Shown here one piece after another: positions 1 to 8,122 of a stretch of 64,000 nucleotides of DNA. The position numbers and the translations under genes were made by a program. The notes beneath the pieces were generated by a model. The model was not told where the DNA came from. It saw only the letters and a list, made by a program, of their open reading frames with translations, and searched no databases. This stretch comes from Pseudogemmobacter faecipullorum (lineage in GTDB: Bacteria > Pseudomonadota > Alphaproteobacteria > Rhodobacterales > Rhodobacteraceae): contig NZ_JACDXX010000014.1 of the NCBI RefSeq assembly GCF_020539525.1, positions 1 through 64,000 of the forward strand. The letters run 5' to 3'. Each line of letters begins with the position of its first letter. Position 1 is the first letter of the stretch.

Positions 1-114
1 TCGACCGCGGTCCTGAAAGACCAAGCTCCGCACGACGCCACCCCCGCCGCTGCCCCGCAGTTTGCGGTGCTGGGCAACAGCTCCCTTTTGCCTCAGGAGC
101 CGAGAATTCCATAA
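1..114 (+). CDS. C-terminal end of an unidentified plus-strand ORF (cut by left edge)
   Basis: The frame starting at base 1 is open for 37 codons and ends in TAA at 112-114, with the tail LLPQEPRIP. The stop falls just where the opposite-strand HelD-like similarity ceases, so this may be the 3' end of a gene on a mobile element or rearranged segment that interrupts the helicase gene. I do not recognise the tail. It could also be chance, since 37 codons is short in GC-rich DNA. Confidence 0.2.
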   Translation, partial: STAVLKDQAPHDATPAAAPQFAVLGNSSLLPQEPRIP

Positions 115-672
115 GACAAGCTCCGCCTCGACAAAGCGATCCACCGCTGCGTTGCGGGCTTTGGACGGGGCTTCAGCGAAGGCCTCAATGGGCGCAAGGC
201 GGGCGACCTGCTCGGGGCCGATCGCGGCGGGTTGGAGTTTTCGGATCAGGCAGTTCCACAGTTCCCAGGATTCGCGGGAAACCGGCTCGAGGTGGCAGGC
301 GGAAGGGTAGGCGGCGGGGTTGTTCAGCTCCGCCAGCCGGGCAAGCAGAGCGTCGACGCGGGCCTGTTCACGCTCCAGTTCTGCCAGGTTGAAGGCCCGC
401 CAGGCCGTCTCTGCAGCCTCCTGGAATGCCTGGGCCTGCGCTTTCGGCGCGCCGCGCAGGATGATGGGGTCGTCCTGATCGCGAGGCAGGGTGATCGTCG
501 AGGATAGCAGGCCGGTTTTCAGGGATGGGCTGTCGGAGAGAGCAGAGAAGCTGAGCGTGCCGCTTGCCCGACCAGAAAAATTGACACCATCCTTTATCAA
601 CTCAAGCGAGCGGTATGGGCTGCCTGCCAGGCTGGCGAAGAGGCCGGGCAGAAAGGATCTGGAAATTTTCAT
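1..672 (-). pseudogene. HelD/UvrD-like helicase, N-terminal fragment, probably truncated
   Basis: An open frame runs from an ATG at 672 to the left edge (224 codons, no stop). Roughly the first 185 residues have the look of the non-catalytic N-terminal region of HelD-type superfamily 1 helicases: an N-terminal beta-rich segment, a helical arm (EREQARVDALLARLAEL) and a second arm ending VDRFVEAELV, which in the family leads directly into the Q motif and Walker A. Here that continuation is missing; beyond about position 117 the frame reads low-complexity sequence (RGSGGGGVV) with no helicase motif. The family assignment rests on remembered HelD architecture, not on an alignment. It is either a gene broken by an insertion near 105-117, or a divergent protein whose motor domain lies outside the window. 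Confidence 0.5.
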
Positions 673-859
673 CAGAGGACTCGGCAGGATCAAAATGCTA
701 TGTCTGACGGATGGCATGGGCAGCTCTTCGCCGCCATCCCATTTCAGCCGCCGCGGCATTGGGATCAGCATAATTGGTTTTGACGCGCCAGGTTTGTGTT
801 GACTAAGCCGTCGTAATATCGGCCTTTTGTCGCATTTGAGCATGATGCAGGAGATAGGG

Positions 860-2374
860 ATGGCAGATCCAAGCGCCCGCTGGCACGGGGACAACTATCA
901 GTCACGTCAGTTCTGGATACACGCCGCATCCCTGATCGATGAGCATCGCACCGATGTCGCCGAGGTCACTTTCGAGGCACATGGCCCCAAGGCCTTCGAC
1001 GATGTCGTAGTGCGATACGAACCCGGCCGACCAAATCGGAGGAGTCCGGAACCCGTTATCCAGGACCATTATCAGATCAAATGGCACACGGATCTCTCAG
1101 GGCACTTCGGTTTCCGGGACCTGATTGATCCGAAGTTTATCTCGGGCACTGCCGTATCTTTGCTGGAGAGGTTGCGCGATGCAAAGCGGACTGCCCCTCC
1201 GAACTCGGCCTTCCATTTCGTCACAACGCATGATCTCACGCAGGAGGATCCGCTACGGGAGCTTGTTTCCAATGTGGATCATTCAATTCGCTTGAAAGTC
1301 CTAAAGGAGGGCAAGACCCCAAGAAGCAGGATGGGGGAGGTCCGAGAGGTCTGGTGCGAACATCTCAAGGTGACAGAGGAGGAGCTCTTTGAGATCCTGA
1401 CAGGGTTTCATATCGAGACCAGAGCGCGCAGCCTCGAGACACTGCGTTCGGACGTCGCAATGCGGTTCCGGTCGGTCGGCCTCAATGGCCACGAGGCGGA
1501 TACGATTTTTCCCTATGATGAATTCGCAAGAGAGCTGGTCGTCAAGCAAATCCGTAGCCTGGACCGCGCGGCATTCAAGGCTCTCTGCGAACGAGAGGGT
1601 TGGTATCTTCAGAAACGTGCGCCCTCGAAACGCGGGGTTGCAATCCAGACATATGCACCTCGCGCAACGCCTGCCGACCTCTTGCTGGCAGCGCCAGAGA
1701 ACACACTGGTCCTTGCAGACAACTTCGATGACCGTCAGCTCAAGAAAGAGCATAGCTGGGACCAGATCCGCGACGATGTGAAAGCCTTCCTGAGTAAGAA
1801 GCTACAGGAAACCACCGACTTCCGGCTTTTCCTTGATGCACCATCATCTCTGGGCTTTCTCGCGGGCGCCTGTCTGGGTCTGAAATCCGGAGCCGCAGTC
1901 GAGCTGGTCCAGATGGGCCACGGCAACCCGAACCAGGTCTGGGATACCAGCGATGGGCGGGGCGGGCCAGCGCCGTCGATCGAGGTTCTCAGAATTGGGG
2001 ATGGTCAAGACATTGCCCTGGTGATGAGTCTGACCCGAAATGCCCTCCCCAAGGTGCAGGAATATCTGCACAGAGCATTGCCGCAGGTCGGCACCGTGGT
2101 TCACGTCACGCCCTCAGGTGGCGCCGCGCAGGTTTCGGTGGCAGGTGGAGAGCATGCACTTTCCATCGCCGCTTTCGCTGGTCAGGCGGTGTCGGACCTC
2201 GCGCAACCAGGTGGCCGGACGCATGTGTTCATTTCAGCACCCAATGCGGTGTCCTTCTTCCTGGGGCAGCAGGCCGATTCAATGGGCGTCTGCATCCCTT
2301 ACGAATTCGACTTAAAGAAGGAAGTCGACGCCTCTTACCGACCATCTTTCGAAATAGATCCTCGCCGGCCTTGA
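860..2374 (+). CDS. cap4: CBASS effector Cap4: DUF4297-type nuclease fused to SAVED sensor domain
   Basis: Effector of the CBASS antiphage operon. The N-terminal region (about 1-200) fits a PD-(D/E)XK-type DUF4297 nuclease: a conserved Asp in KAFDDVVV (D47/D48) is followed by YQIKWH (Q72, K74), the D...QxK active-site layout. The C-terminal part (about 290-504) reads as a SAVED domain, two CARF-like halves marked by LDAPSSLGFLAG and ISAPNAVSFFLG, which in known Cap4 proteins binds a cyclic trinucleotide and switches on dsDNA cleavage. A longer frame starts at TTG 827, but AGGAG at 848-852 sits well for ATG 860, giving 504 residues. It is the first gene of the operon, divergent from the helicase fragment. 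The ligand cannot be read from the sequence. Confidence 0.88.
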   Translation: MADPSARWHGDNYQSRQFWIHAASLIDEHRTDVAEVTFEAHGPKAFDDVVVRYEPGRPNRRSPEPVIQDHYQIKWHTDLSGHFGFRDLIDPKFISGTAVSLLERLRDAKRTAPPNSAFHFVTTHDLTQEDPLRELVSNVDHSIRLKVLKEGKTPRSRMGEVREVWCEHLKVTEEELFEILTGFHIETRARSLETLRSDVAMRFRSVGLNGHEADTIFPYDEFARELVVKQIRSLDRAAFKALCEREGWYLQKRAPSKRGVAIQTYAPRATPADLLLAAPENTLVLADNFDDRQLKKEHSWDQIRDDVKAFLSKKLQETTDFRLFLDAPSSLGFLAGACLGLKSGAAVELVQMGHGNPNQVWDTSDGRGGPAPSIEVLRIGDGQDIALVMSLTRNALPKVQEYLHRALPQVGTVVHVTPSGGAAQVSVAGGEHALSIAAFAGQAVSDLAQPGGRTHVFISAPNAVSFFLGQQADSMGVCIPYEFDLKKEVDASYRPSFEIDPRRP

Positions 2375-2489
2375 AGGGTAGGCAGGGAACGCCTTATGTT
2401 GGGGGACAGCCTCGTTGAGCACACCGAATGCGGTGCTCTGGGTCAGTTTTGATGCATCCTTTTTCACATCTTGCCCGGAGGAATTCCGC

Positions 2490-3701
2490 GTGAAGCTTGA
2501 ACCGCAATTCAGGGAATTTCTTCGTGAGATCCGCCCCACTGACATCCAACAAGAGGATTGGAAGGCCGGGGCGAAGACTTTGCGAAACAGGCTGGCGCAA
2601 GATCCCGGCCTCAAGGATATTCTGGAAGAAACCTTCCTGCAGGGAAGCATTCGCAGATCGACGGCGATTCGTCCCAGTGGCGGGAAGCGGCCGGACGTCG
2701 ACATCGTGGTGGTCACGAACATCGACTACAACCAGACGACACCTCAACAGGCTATGGACCGGTTCAAGCCCTTTCTCGATAAGCACTATAAGGACAAGTG
2801 GCACCCGCAGGGCCGCTCGTTCGGAATCGAGCTTTCTCATGTCGATATGGACCTGGTGATCACAGCACTTCCAAGGACAGTGCAGGTGGTGAATGAGCGC
2901 CAGGCTGCGAGCATCGCGGACAGGGCAGCCCTGGCCAATATTTACCGCTCCGCCGCGGCCACATCGTTCGCGACGCTGGAGGAGGACACGAGCTGGCGCC
3001 TGAACCCGCGATGGCAGGACAGCAGGGCCTTCAGTGATCTCGACGGCCTGAATCGCCAACTCGGCTCAGTGATGAACGAGGGTCTCAAAGACGAGGTCAC
3101 AGACCTGTGGAAGAACGAGCCACTCTGGCTCCCTGACCGCGACACCAAGACCTGGGGACGCACGCATCCGCTGCTTCAAATTTCTTGGACGGCCGAGAAA
3201 AACCGCAACACCAACAAGACCTATCTGCACATTGTTCGGGCCATCAAATGGTGGCGCCTGGAGATTGCGGAAAAGTTGCCCAAATATCCCAAGGGCTATC
3301 CGCTTGAACACATGGTCGGACACCTCCTCAGGGATGGCGCGGACCTGTCGACGGCCCAAGGTATCGTGGAGGTATTCGAAAGCTTCCGGGATAAATGGCT
3401 TTTGACCGCGAGAAGCCATCAGGTGCCCAAGCTATCCGACCACGGCGTGCCTGAGCACAATGTGCTGGCACGCCTCAGTGCGCAAGACTTTCAGGACTTC
3501 GTGGAGATCATCTCTGGCTTTGCATCTTTGGCGAGGAAGGCCTTCGACTCTCCGGATACGGCGGAATCAGGGAAACTTTGGAAGCAAATTTTTGGGGCAA
3601 AGTTTCCACTCCCTGGACCTAATGGCGGAGACCGGCCTGCCGGCCACTTCGTGAAGCCGGCAGCCGCCGCCGTGCCCGCGACCAGCGACCGCTTCGCTTG
3701 A
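2490..3701 (+). CDS. cdnD: CD-NTase, clade D (CdnD), cyclic trinucleotide synthase of CBASS
   Basis: Signal-producing enzyme of CBASS. The nucleotidyltransferase core has GS (52-53, in FLQGSIRRS), the DVD pair (D69, D71) and a third acidic residue in VDMDLV (D121). From memory it closely resembles Enterobacter cloacae CdnD02, which makes 3'3'3'-cyclic AMP-AMP-GMP, including the segments GRTHPL, KYPKGYPLEH, LSDHGV and FPLPGP. A longer frame begins at TTG 2415, but GTG 2490 has a strong GGAGGA at 2477-2482 and begins KLEPQF, like the E. cloacae protein, so 403 residues is preferred. The C-terminus ends in DRFA, comparable to the GRFA tail that Cap2 acts on in related systems. The stop overlaps the cap2 start (TTGA). 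Confidence 0.93.
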   Translation: MKLEPQFREFLREIRPTDIQQEDWKAGAKTLRNRLAQDPGLKDILEETFLQGSIRRSTAIRPSGGKRPDVDIVVVTNIDYNQTTPQQAMDRFKPFLDKHYKDKWHPQGRSFGIELSHVDMDLVITALPRTVQVVNERQAASIADRAALANIYRSAAATSFATLEEDTSWRLNPRWQDSRAFSDLDGLNRQLGSVMNEGLKDEVTDLWKNEPLWLPDRDTKTWGRTHPLLQISWTAEKNRNTNKTYLHIVRAIKWWRLEIAEKLPKYPKGYPLEHMVGHLLRDGADLSTAQGIVEVFESFRDKWLLTARSHQVPKLSDHGVPEHNVLARLSAQDFQDFVEIISGFASLARKAFDSPDTAESGKLWKQIFGAKFPLPGPNGGDRPAGHFVKPAAAAVPATSDRFA

Positions 3702-5503
3702 AGACCCTAGCCGATGTGGATATCCCGGATGTTCTGCATCTGGTCACCTCTTTGCTGCGCAACGGCATCGGGCCAGTCAGCGCACTGGTGGGCTGGAACG
3801 AGTGGCGGAAGGGCTTTTTCTCCCTCCCACTCACGGTGAACGTGGCACCGCTACCTGGTCAGAGTTTTCCCGCCGACAGCGGATGGCATTTGATCGTTTC
3901 GTCCGGATCTTATCCTGCGGATGTTTTCATCCTGCCGGACCGCGCGACCGGACCCGGCATGACCTTCCCCCATCAGGGAGCGGTTTCGGCGGGGACAGGC
4001 AAAGACCCCTGGTTATTCGGCGAGCCATGCCTCACCGATCCGACGGCAATATTGGGGGACAGCTATGGAGCCGCGCCCGAGCCGGTCGACCTCTCTAGCC
4101 GCCTGATCTGGAAAGTTGAGCGGTTCTCGCGTTGGTGCGAGCTCGCTGCAGCGGGCTGCCTCCACAGGCCTGGCGACCATTTCGAATTCCCACCCCTTAG
4201 CGGAGTTTCAGATCATGTAACCATCGGTTTCTATGAGACTGAGGCAGACCTTGCCCGATGGACGCAAGCCAGCACCAAGTCGGGTGTGGTGCGCCTGGTC
4301 AGTGTCTCTTCTGCCGGTAAGGCATTCGCCGCGCAGTGCTGGCGGACGCTTGAGGACAAACTGATCCATGCACCCGACTGGGGCGCTCTTATCGGTAGCC
4401 CATCTGTCGGGGAGATCCCAGCGATATGGTTCTTGCTGGATGATATCCCGATCATCGGTGCTTGGCAGCTGCCTCGGACATACCGTGAGTTGGGTGACAT
4501 ACTGGCTGCTGCGGGGATCGACCTAGCCGAGAACTTTGCGATCCTAGGCCAGAGCATGAGGAAAAGAAACATTAGTCAGCCAGCCGTGATCATGTTCGGC
4601 TTTCCGGTTCCACGTTACTTCGGCGCCGCACCATCACGCGTTCACTGGCTTGCAATCTCGGATGTCCGGCTAACCCGCAAGAATAGCGCTAGGCAGGGTT
4701 TCCGCCCCACAGAGGAGAACCGGCAGCGCTTCGATCGTGAGCTCGCGCTGTCCGGCAAGCTCCTCGCCTGGGCAAAATGTGAAAACTGGGCCCCCGACCA
4801 GATCAGGACCCGACTTCGCATTGCGCCGACCGCACAGCCTAAGGTGTTGCTACTGGGTGCCGGCGCACTTGGTGGTCACGTAGCTGAAACTCTGACAAGA
4901 ATGGGTGTCAGTCGTATCGATGTTCGTGACGGGGACGTCCTGGCCGCGGGAAACCTGTGCCGCCATTCGCTCGATCTCGGTATGGTCGGTGTTAAAAAAG
5001 CCAGCGCTCTTGCTGCGCGCCTGAACCGCATACAGCCGGATGCACAGGCGCGAGGAATTGATAAGTCATTCCCGATGATGGGGTATGACGGACTGGAAAC
5101 CGCTGATGACTATGAAGTCATTCTGGACTGCACTGCGGAAAACAAGCTGTTGCGCGGCCTATCGATGATACCTTGGAAGTCCGAAAAACTGTTCATTTCC
5201 CTCTCTGTGAACTGGGGTGCGCAGGGTCTGATGTTCTGGTCCTCGCGAGGCTCAGCGTTTCCAGCCATCGATGCTACAACGCGCCTCGAGGCACTTGCCA
5301 GGCGGTTTAGGCCCGAGAAACTAGAAGAACGTATTGAAGGTATTGGCTGCTGGCATCCAGTATTTCCCGCGGATGCCGCAGACATCCAAGTCTGGGCCGG
5401 CATGGGCGCTAGGTTCGTCCTGAACCAGATTGCGGGCGCACCGGAGGCATGCGGGATCTATTTCTTCAATGAAGATCGGACGATCGGATTAGAGCATGGA
5501 TAG
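3698..5503 (+). CDS. cap2: CBASS Cap2, fused E2-E1 ubiquitin-transfer-like ligase
   Basis: 601 residues. The C-terminal half is a ThiF/E1 adenylation domain: nucleotide loop LLLGAGALGG (about 384-393), an acidic pair and NLCRH (D409 to H423), and a candidate catalytic Cys C551 in IEGIGCWHP. The N-terminal half has the shape of the diverged E2 domain of Cap2, with C111 (FGEPCLTD) as the candidate E2 cysteine. In type II CBASS, Cap2 activates the C-terminus of the CD-NTase and conjugates it to a target, priming the enzyme for signalling. The start is a TTG overlapping the cdnD stop by four bases, with no good ribosome site of its own, so translation is probably coupled to cdnD. It overlaps cap3 by eight bases. 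Confidence 0.92.
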   Translation: MKTLADVDIPDVLHLVTSLLRNGIGPVSALVGWNEWRKGFFSLPLTVNVAPLPGQSFPADSGWHLIVSSGSYPADVFILPDRATGPGMTFPHQGAVSAGTGKDPWLFGEPCLTDPTAILGDSYGAAPEPVDLSSRLIWKVERFSRWCELAAAGCLHRPGDHFEFPPLSGVSDHVTIGFYETEADLARWTQASTKSGVVRLVSVSSAGKAFAAQCWRTLEDKLIHAPDWGALIGSPSVGEIPAIWFLLDDIPIIGAWQLPRTYRELGDILAAAGIDLAENFAILGQSMRKRNISQPAVIMFGFPVPRYFGAAPSRVHWLAISDVRLTRKNSARQGFRPTEENRQRFDRELALSGKLLAWAKCENWAPDQIRTRLRIAPTAQPKVLLLGAGALGGHVAETLTRMGVSRIDVRDGDVLAAGNLCRHSLDLGMVGVKKASALAARLNRIQPDAQARGIDKSFPMMGYDGLETADDYEVILDCTAENKLLRGLSMIPWKSEKLFISLSVNWGAQGLMFWSSRGSAFPAIDATTRLEALARRFRPEKLEERIEGIGCWHPVFPADAADIQVWAGMGARFVLNQIAGAPEACGIYFFNEDRTIGLEHG

Positions 5504-6002
5504 AGCCGATCTGCATTTCACGAGCGTTTCCGGGGCTCGTGTCACAATATCCGCCAAGGCTCTTGCGATGATGACCGAATTCGCTCGTAAGCGATACCAC
5601 CGCGAGACCGGCGGCATCATGGTCGGTCACTACTCGGACGACCTAACCACTGCCAGAATAGAGTGCGTCAGCGATGAACCGCCGGACTCGCGTGCGGGCA
5701 GGACGTGGTTCGTGCGCGGAAAAGTGGGGCTGGCCGCGATACTGGAGCAGGCCTGGAACGAGGGGCGATACTACTTGGGGGAATGGCACTCGCATCCAGG
5801 AACCAGTCCCGCACCAAGCGGTCCCGACTTGTCGTCGATCAGAAAGATTGCGGGCAGTAAAGCTCACATGTGCCATCGTCCGATCTTGATGATAGTCGGT
5901 GGGGACCTGAGGAATAGACTCGAGTTTTCGGCGACGCTCGCTTCAGGGAGCTCAACCGAGCCAATGCGCAGAACATGGGGCGCGGAGTTGGCCGCCAAGT
6001 AG
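5496..6002 (+). CDS. cap3: CBASS Cap3, JAMM/JAB isopeptidase
   Basis: 168 residues with a complete JAMM metalloprotease motif: E37 (in RETGG), then H98-S-H100-P and S108..D111 (EWHSHPGTSPAPSGPD). This is the zinc site of JAB deubiquitinase-like enzymes. In type II CBASS, Cap3 removes the CD-NTase from Cap2-made conjugates and so opposes Cap2. The ATG lies inside the end of cap2 (eight-base overlap), which supports a single four-gene transcript. It is the last gene of the operon; no clear U-tract terminator follows. Confidence 0.92.
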   Translation: MDRADLHFTSVSGARVTISAKALAMMTEFARKRYHRETGGIMVGHYSDDLTTARIECVSDEPPDSRAGRTWFVRGKVGLAAILEQAWNEGRYYLGEWHSHPGTSPAPSGPDLSSIRKIAGSKAHMCHRPILMIVGGDLRNRLEFSATLASGSSTEPMRRTWGAELAAK

Positions 6003-6388
6003 ATCTGATGCCAGGTTCTTCCAAGCAGGGTCAAACAAACGCAGCGCCGGCGGTGAATACAGGCGCAATCATCTGCCGGGACCTGCCGTAGTTGAACTCG
6101 ACCCGACGAGCATCGGATAGGGCATAGATGTGATCCTAACGCTAACTTCCGTAATGGGCGCGGAAGCCTAACCGACAGCTGCTACGCTTCTGAGCAGTAT
6201 TAGGAACACGTGATATGTTTGCTCAGCAATGGTGGGAGCTGGGTCCAGAGAGGCGGCCGCATAAATTCGGAGCGGTTCCTCCTCAGGCGCGAAAGCTTAG
6301 CCACTTGTCCGGATTCGTGCGACCATCCCTGTCGCCTTGGTTACGCGGATGCTTTGCCATCAAGGCGGCGTAGTTTAAGAGGCTCAGC
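6003..6388. other. gene-free stretch after the CBASS operon
   Basis: 386 bases between the converging cap3 and phosphoesterase genes. I see no convincing ORF, hairpin with a T-tract, tRNA or repeat. The small open frames here are not supported by start sites or family motifs. Confidence 0.5.
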
Positions 6389-6946
6389 TCAGGCGCGAGG
6401 CTCGACATCTTTCCAGTGCTTGTGTGGTGGCATCATTTTGGCCCTTTGGGCGGCCTCCCTGATGGTGATAGGGTAGAAGTCCCACAGATCGACACCGGCA
6501 TTGACGCTGTTGGCTGAGCCACGCCAGTTGCCGTGCACATGACCAAAGAGGTGCAGTGCGCCTTTGCGCGCATGGCTCCAGGTCATCATGGGATAGTGGC
6601 AAAGCGTAACGGGTTGCGCTGCATCCTTATCCTCGATCTCTGCGATCAAGGATACGCTATCCCAGGGCAGGGCTTGCGTAAGAGGGCCATCATGGTTTCC
6701 GACGATCAGATGCCGCCTCGCGGCTGGCAGCTGACTGAATACCGCCCAAAGCCAGTCCTCGTCTTTCGCCTTCGGACCGAAGGCAAAATCGCCGAGAACC
6801 CACAGATCATCCTCAGGGCCAACCTTCTCCCACAGGCGCTCGATCAGAACGGCATCCATGTGGCTCGTGTCGCGGAAGGGTCTCGTTGCATTTGGAATGA
6901 TCCTGTCATGACCAAAGTGAAGATCGGCGGTATACCAATGCGGCAT
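6389..6946 (-). CDS. calcineurin-like metallophosphoesterase
   Basis: 185 residues with the metallophosphoesterase motifs in order: DLHFGH (D8, H10), GDFAFG (D53), GNHD (N84-D86), CHYPM (H117) and GHVHGN (H136, H138). These bind two metals. The protein is a compact, single-domain hydrolase of the kind often annotated as phosphoesterase or metallophosphatase, with no signal peptide, so it is cytoplasmic. The substrate is unknown. ATG 6946 is preceded by AGGAG. It lies 114 bases downstream of the TniQ gene on the same strand and converges on the CBASS operon, so it probably belongs to the same accessory block. Confidence 0.85.
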   Translation of the reverse strand: MPHWYTADLHFGHDRIIPNATRPFRDTSHMDAVLIERLWEKVGPEDDLWVLGDFAFGPKAKDEDWLWAVFSQLPAARRHLIVGNHDGPLTQALPWDSVSLIAEIEDKDAAQPVTLCHYPMMTWSHARKGALHLFGHVHGNWRGSANSVNAGVDLWDFYPITIREAAQRAKMMPPHKHWKDVEPRA

Positions 6947-7060
6947 CGAAGTTACTCCTGCGAGGCGACAGGTAGCACAATTCAGTCTGTGACCAAAGAG
7001 GCCGATGCTGAGGCGTCTCTTCGCTCGGTTGCCGCGGCCATGGCCGATAACCCTATGAAA

Positions 7061-7948
7061 TCACGTAAGGATGGCAAAGAACATGTTGGTGAGCGGGTCG
7101 CTGGGGGCGAGTTCCCGGCGGTGCCGCATCCAGGACCAGAGCATGCCCAAAGGGGATCCATGATTTCTTCCGCGTCCAAAGGACGTGCCGTTTCTCTCCA
7201 CCTGAGCGAGAAGGGCAGGGCGCAGCGCTTCGCGGTCCCGACACACCAGGTCATGACCAAGGTTCAGAGCGTCCCGTTTTCTGGCAAAATCAAGATCCTG
7301 CCATCGCTCGTTCGACCCTAGACCGATGGTAACGCCGATGACCCCGGCTGCATCCACAGCATCCGGCAAGGACATATCCGCGCTCCAGCCCGCCTTGGAA
7401 CGCTGCTTCAGCTCCTGCCGTAGCCAATCATGGAAGCGGCTGTCCTCAGGCGCTGTGTCTATGGTCTTCTTCCTTGAGGCCTTGGGTTGAACGAACCCTT
7501 CACGCCAGTGTTCGTCTTCAGGATCGATCCGCGTCAGCTCACGATCGTGTCGATTGCATTTCTGGGAGGTCGCCAACTGCCACTCCCAGCGTTCTCGCAG
7601 ATAAAATGTTGGCGGGCCACAGCTTGCATCTTCCTTCAGGCAATCTGCGCAGACCCGTCGATCTGTTGCCGGTCGCAGCACCGCGGTCAGCACATGAGGA
7701 CCAAGTCGCAGGTCGCCTTTGACGGTGGTTGAAATCAGGTTGCGCCGGATCAGGGCAGGGCTCTCGCCCGTAATATCGCTCAGGCGGAGGATATCGTCGC
7801 GTTCGCCGTGGCGCAGGCCTTCGTGATTGATCCCCAGCTGACGGCAGAGATCTTCAACGGAGGAAGGCCCGTGATAAGCCGTCAGGCGCTCGAGCCAGGA
7901 GCGGACGGTTTCGTCTTCGAACAGAGGCAGGCGTGGGGACAAAGCCAT
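7061..7948 (-). CDS. TniQ-family protein, solitary
   Basis: 295 residues with TniQ features: an N-terminal stretch PRLPLFEDETVRSWLERL and a zinc-binding motif C100-x2-C103 ... C131-x2-H134 (RRVCADCL to CNRHDREL). TniQ proteins are target-selection partners of Tn7/Tn5053-like transposases and CRISPR-associated transposons. No transposase (TniA/TnsB), AAA+ partner (TniB/TnsC) or CRISPR array is visible in the window, so this copy is alone. It is shorter than many TniQ proteins. Just past the stop another minus frame continues with an alanine-rich tail (to about 6982), so a late frameshift cannot be excluded. It may be a relic of a decayed transposon or a domesticated member. Confidence 0.75.
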   Translation of the reverse strand: MALSPRLPLFEDETVRSWLERLTAYHGPSSVEDLCRQLGINHEGLRHGERDDILRLSDITGESPALIRRNLISTTVKGDLRLGPHVLTAVLRPATDRRVCADCLKEDASCGPPTFYLRERWEWQLATSQKCNRHDRELTRIDPEDEHWREGFVQPKASRKKTIDTAPEDSRFHDWLRQELKQRSKAGWSADMSLPDAVDAAGVIGVTIGLGSNERWQDLDFARKRDALNLGHDLVCRDREALRPALLAQVERNGTSFGRGRNHGSPLGMLWSWMRHRRELAPSDPLTNMFFAILT

Positions 7949-8084
7949 TTTTCACCAGGAGCTGCGCCTGATATCACAGCTTCAGGCACCATGATGTAGC
8001 GCCGGCGGATCCTCACACAAGCGATCTGTTGGAGGAAATGCAGCCGAATTCCAGGCTGGATCGCCAAAGGTTGGTGTCGTGTCG

Positions 8085-8113
8085 CGCTGCCAGCCCGATC
8101 AGAGCTGGCAGCG
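8085..8113 (-). terminator. hairpin downstream of the Old Yellow Enzyme gene
   Basis: Perfect 10-base stem CGCTGCCAGC (8085-8094) / GCTGGCAGCG (8104-8113) with a nine-base loop, starting nine bases past the stop codon of the minus-strand flavin oxidoreductase gene. No T-tract follows, so it may be a Rho-assisted or 3'-stabilising hairpin rather than a classic intrinsic terminator. Confidence 0.5.
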
Positions 8114-8122
8114 AGGTCTTTA

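Noticed and set aside
232-802. Plus-strand frames of 91 and 103 codons
   Set aside because: They are antisense to the helicase-like fragment or cross it, with no family features.
827-859. Upstream TTG/ATG starts for cap4
   Set aside because: ATG 860 has the best ribosome-site spacing (AGGAG at 848-852) and gives a normal Cap4 N-terminus.
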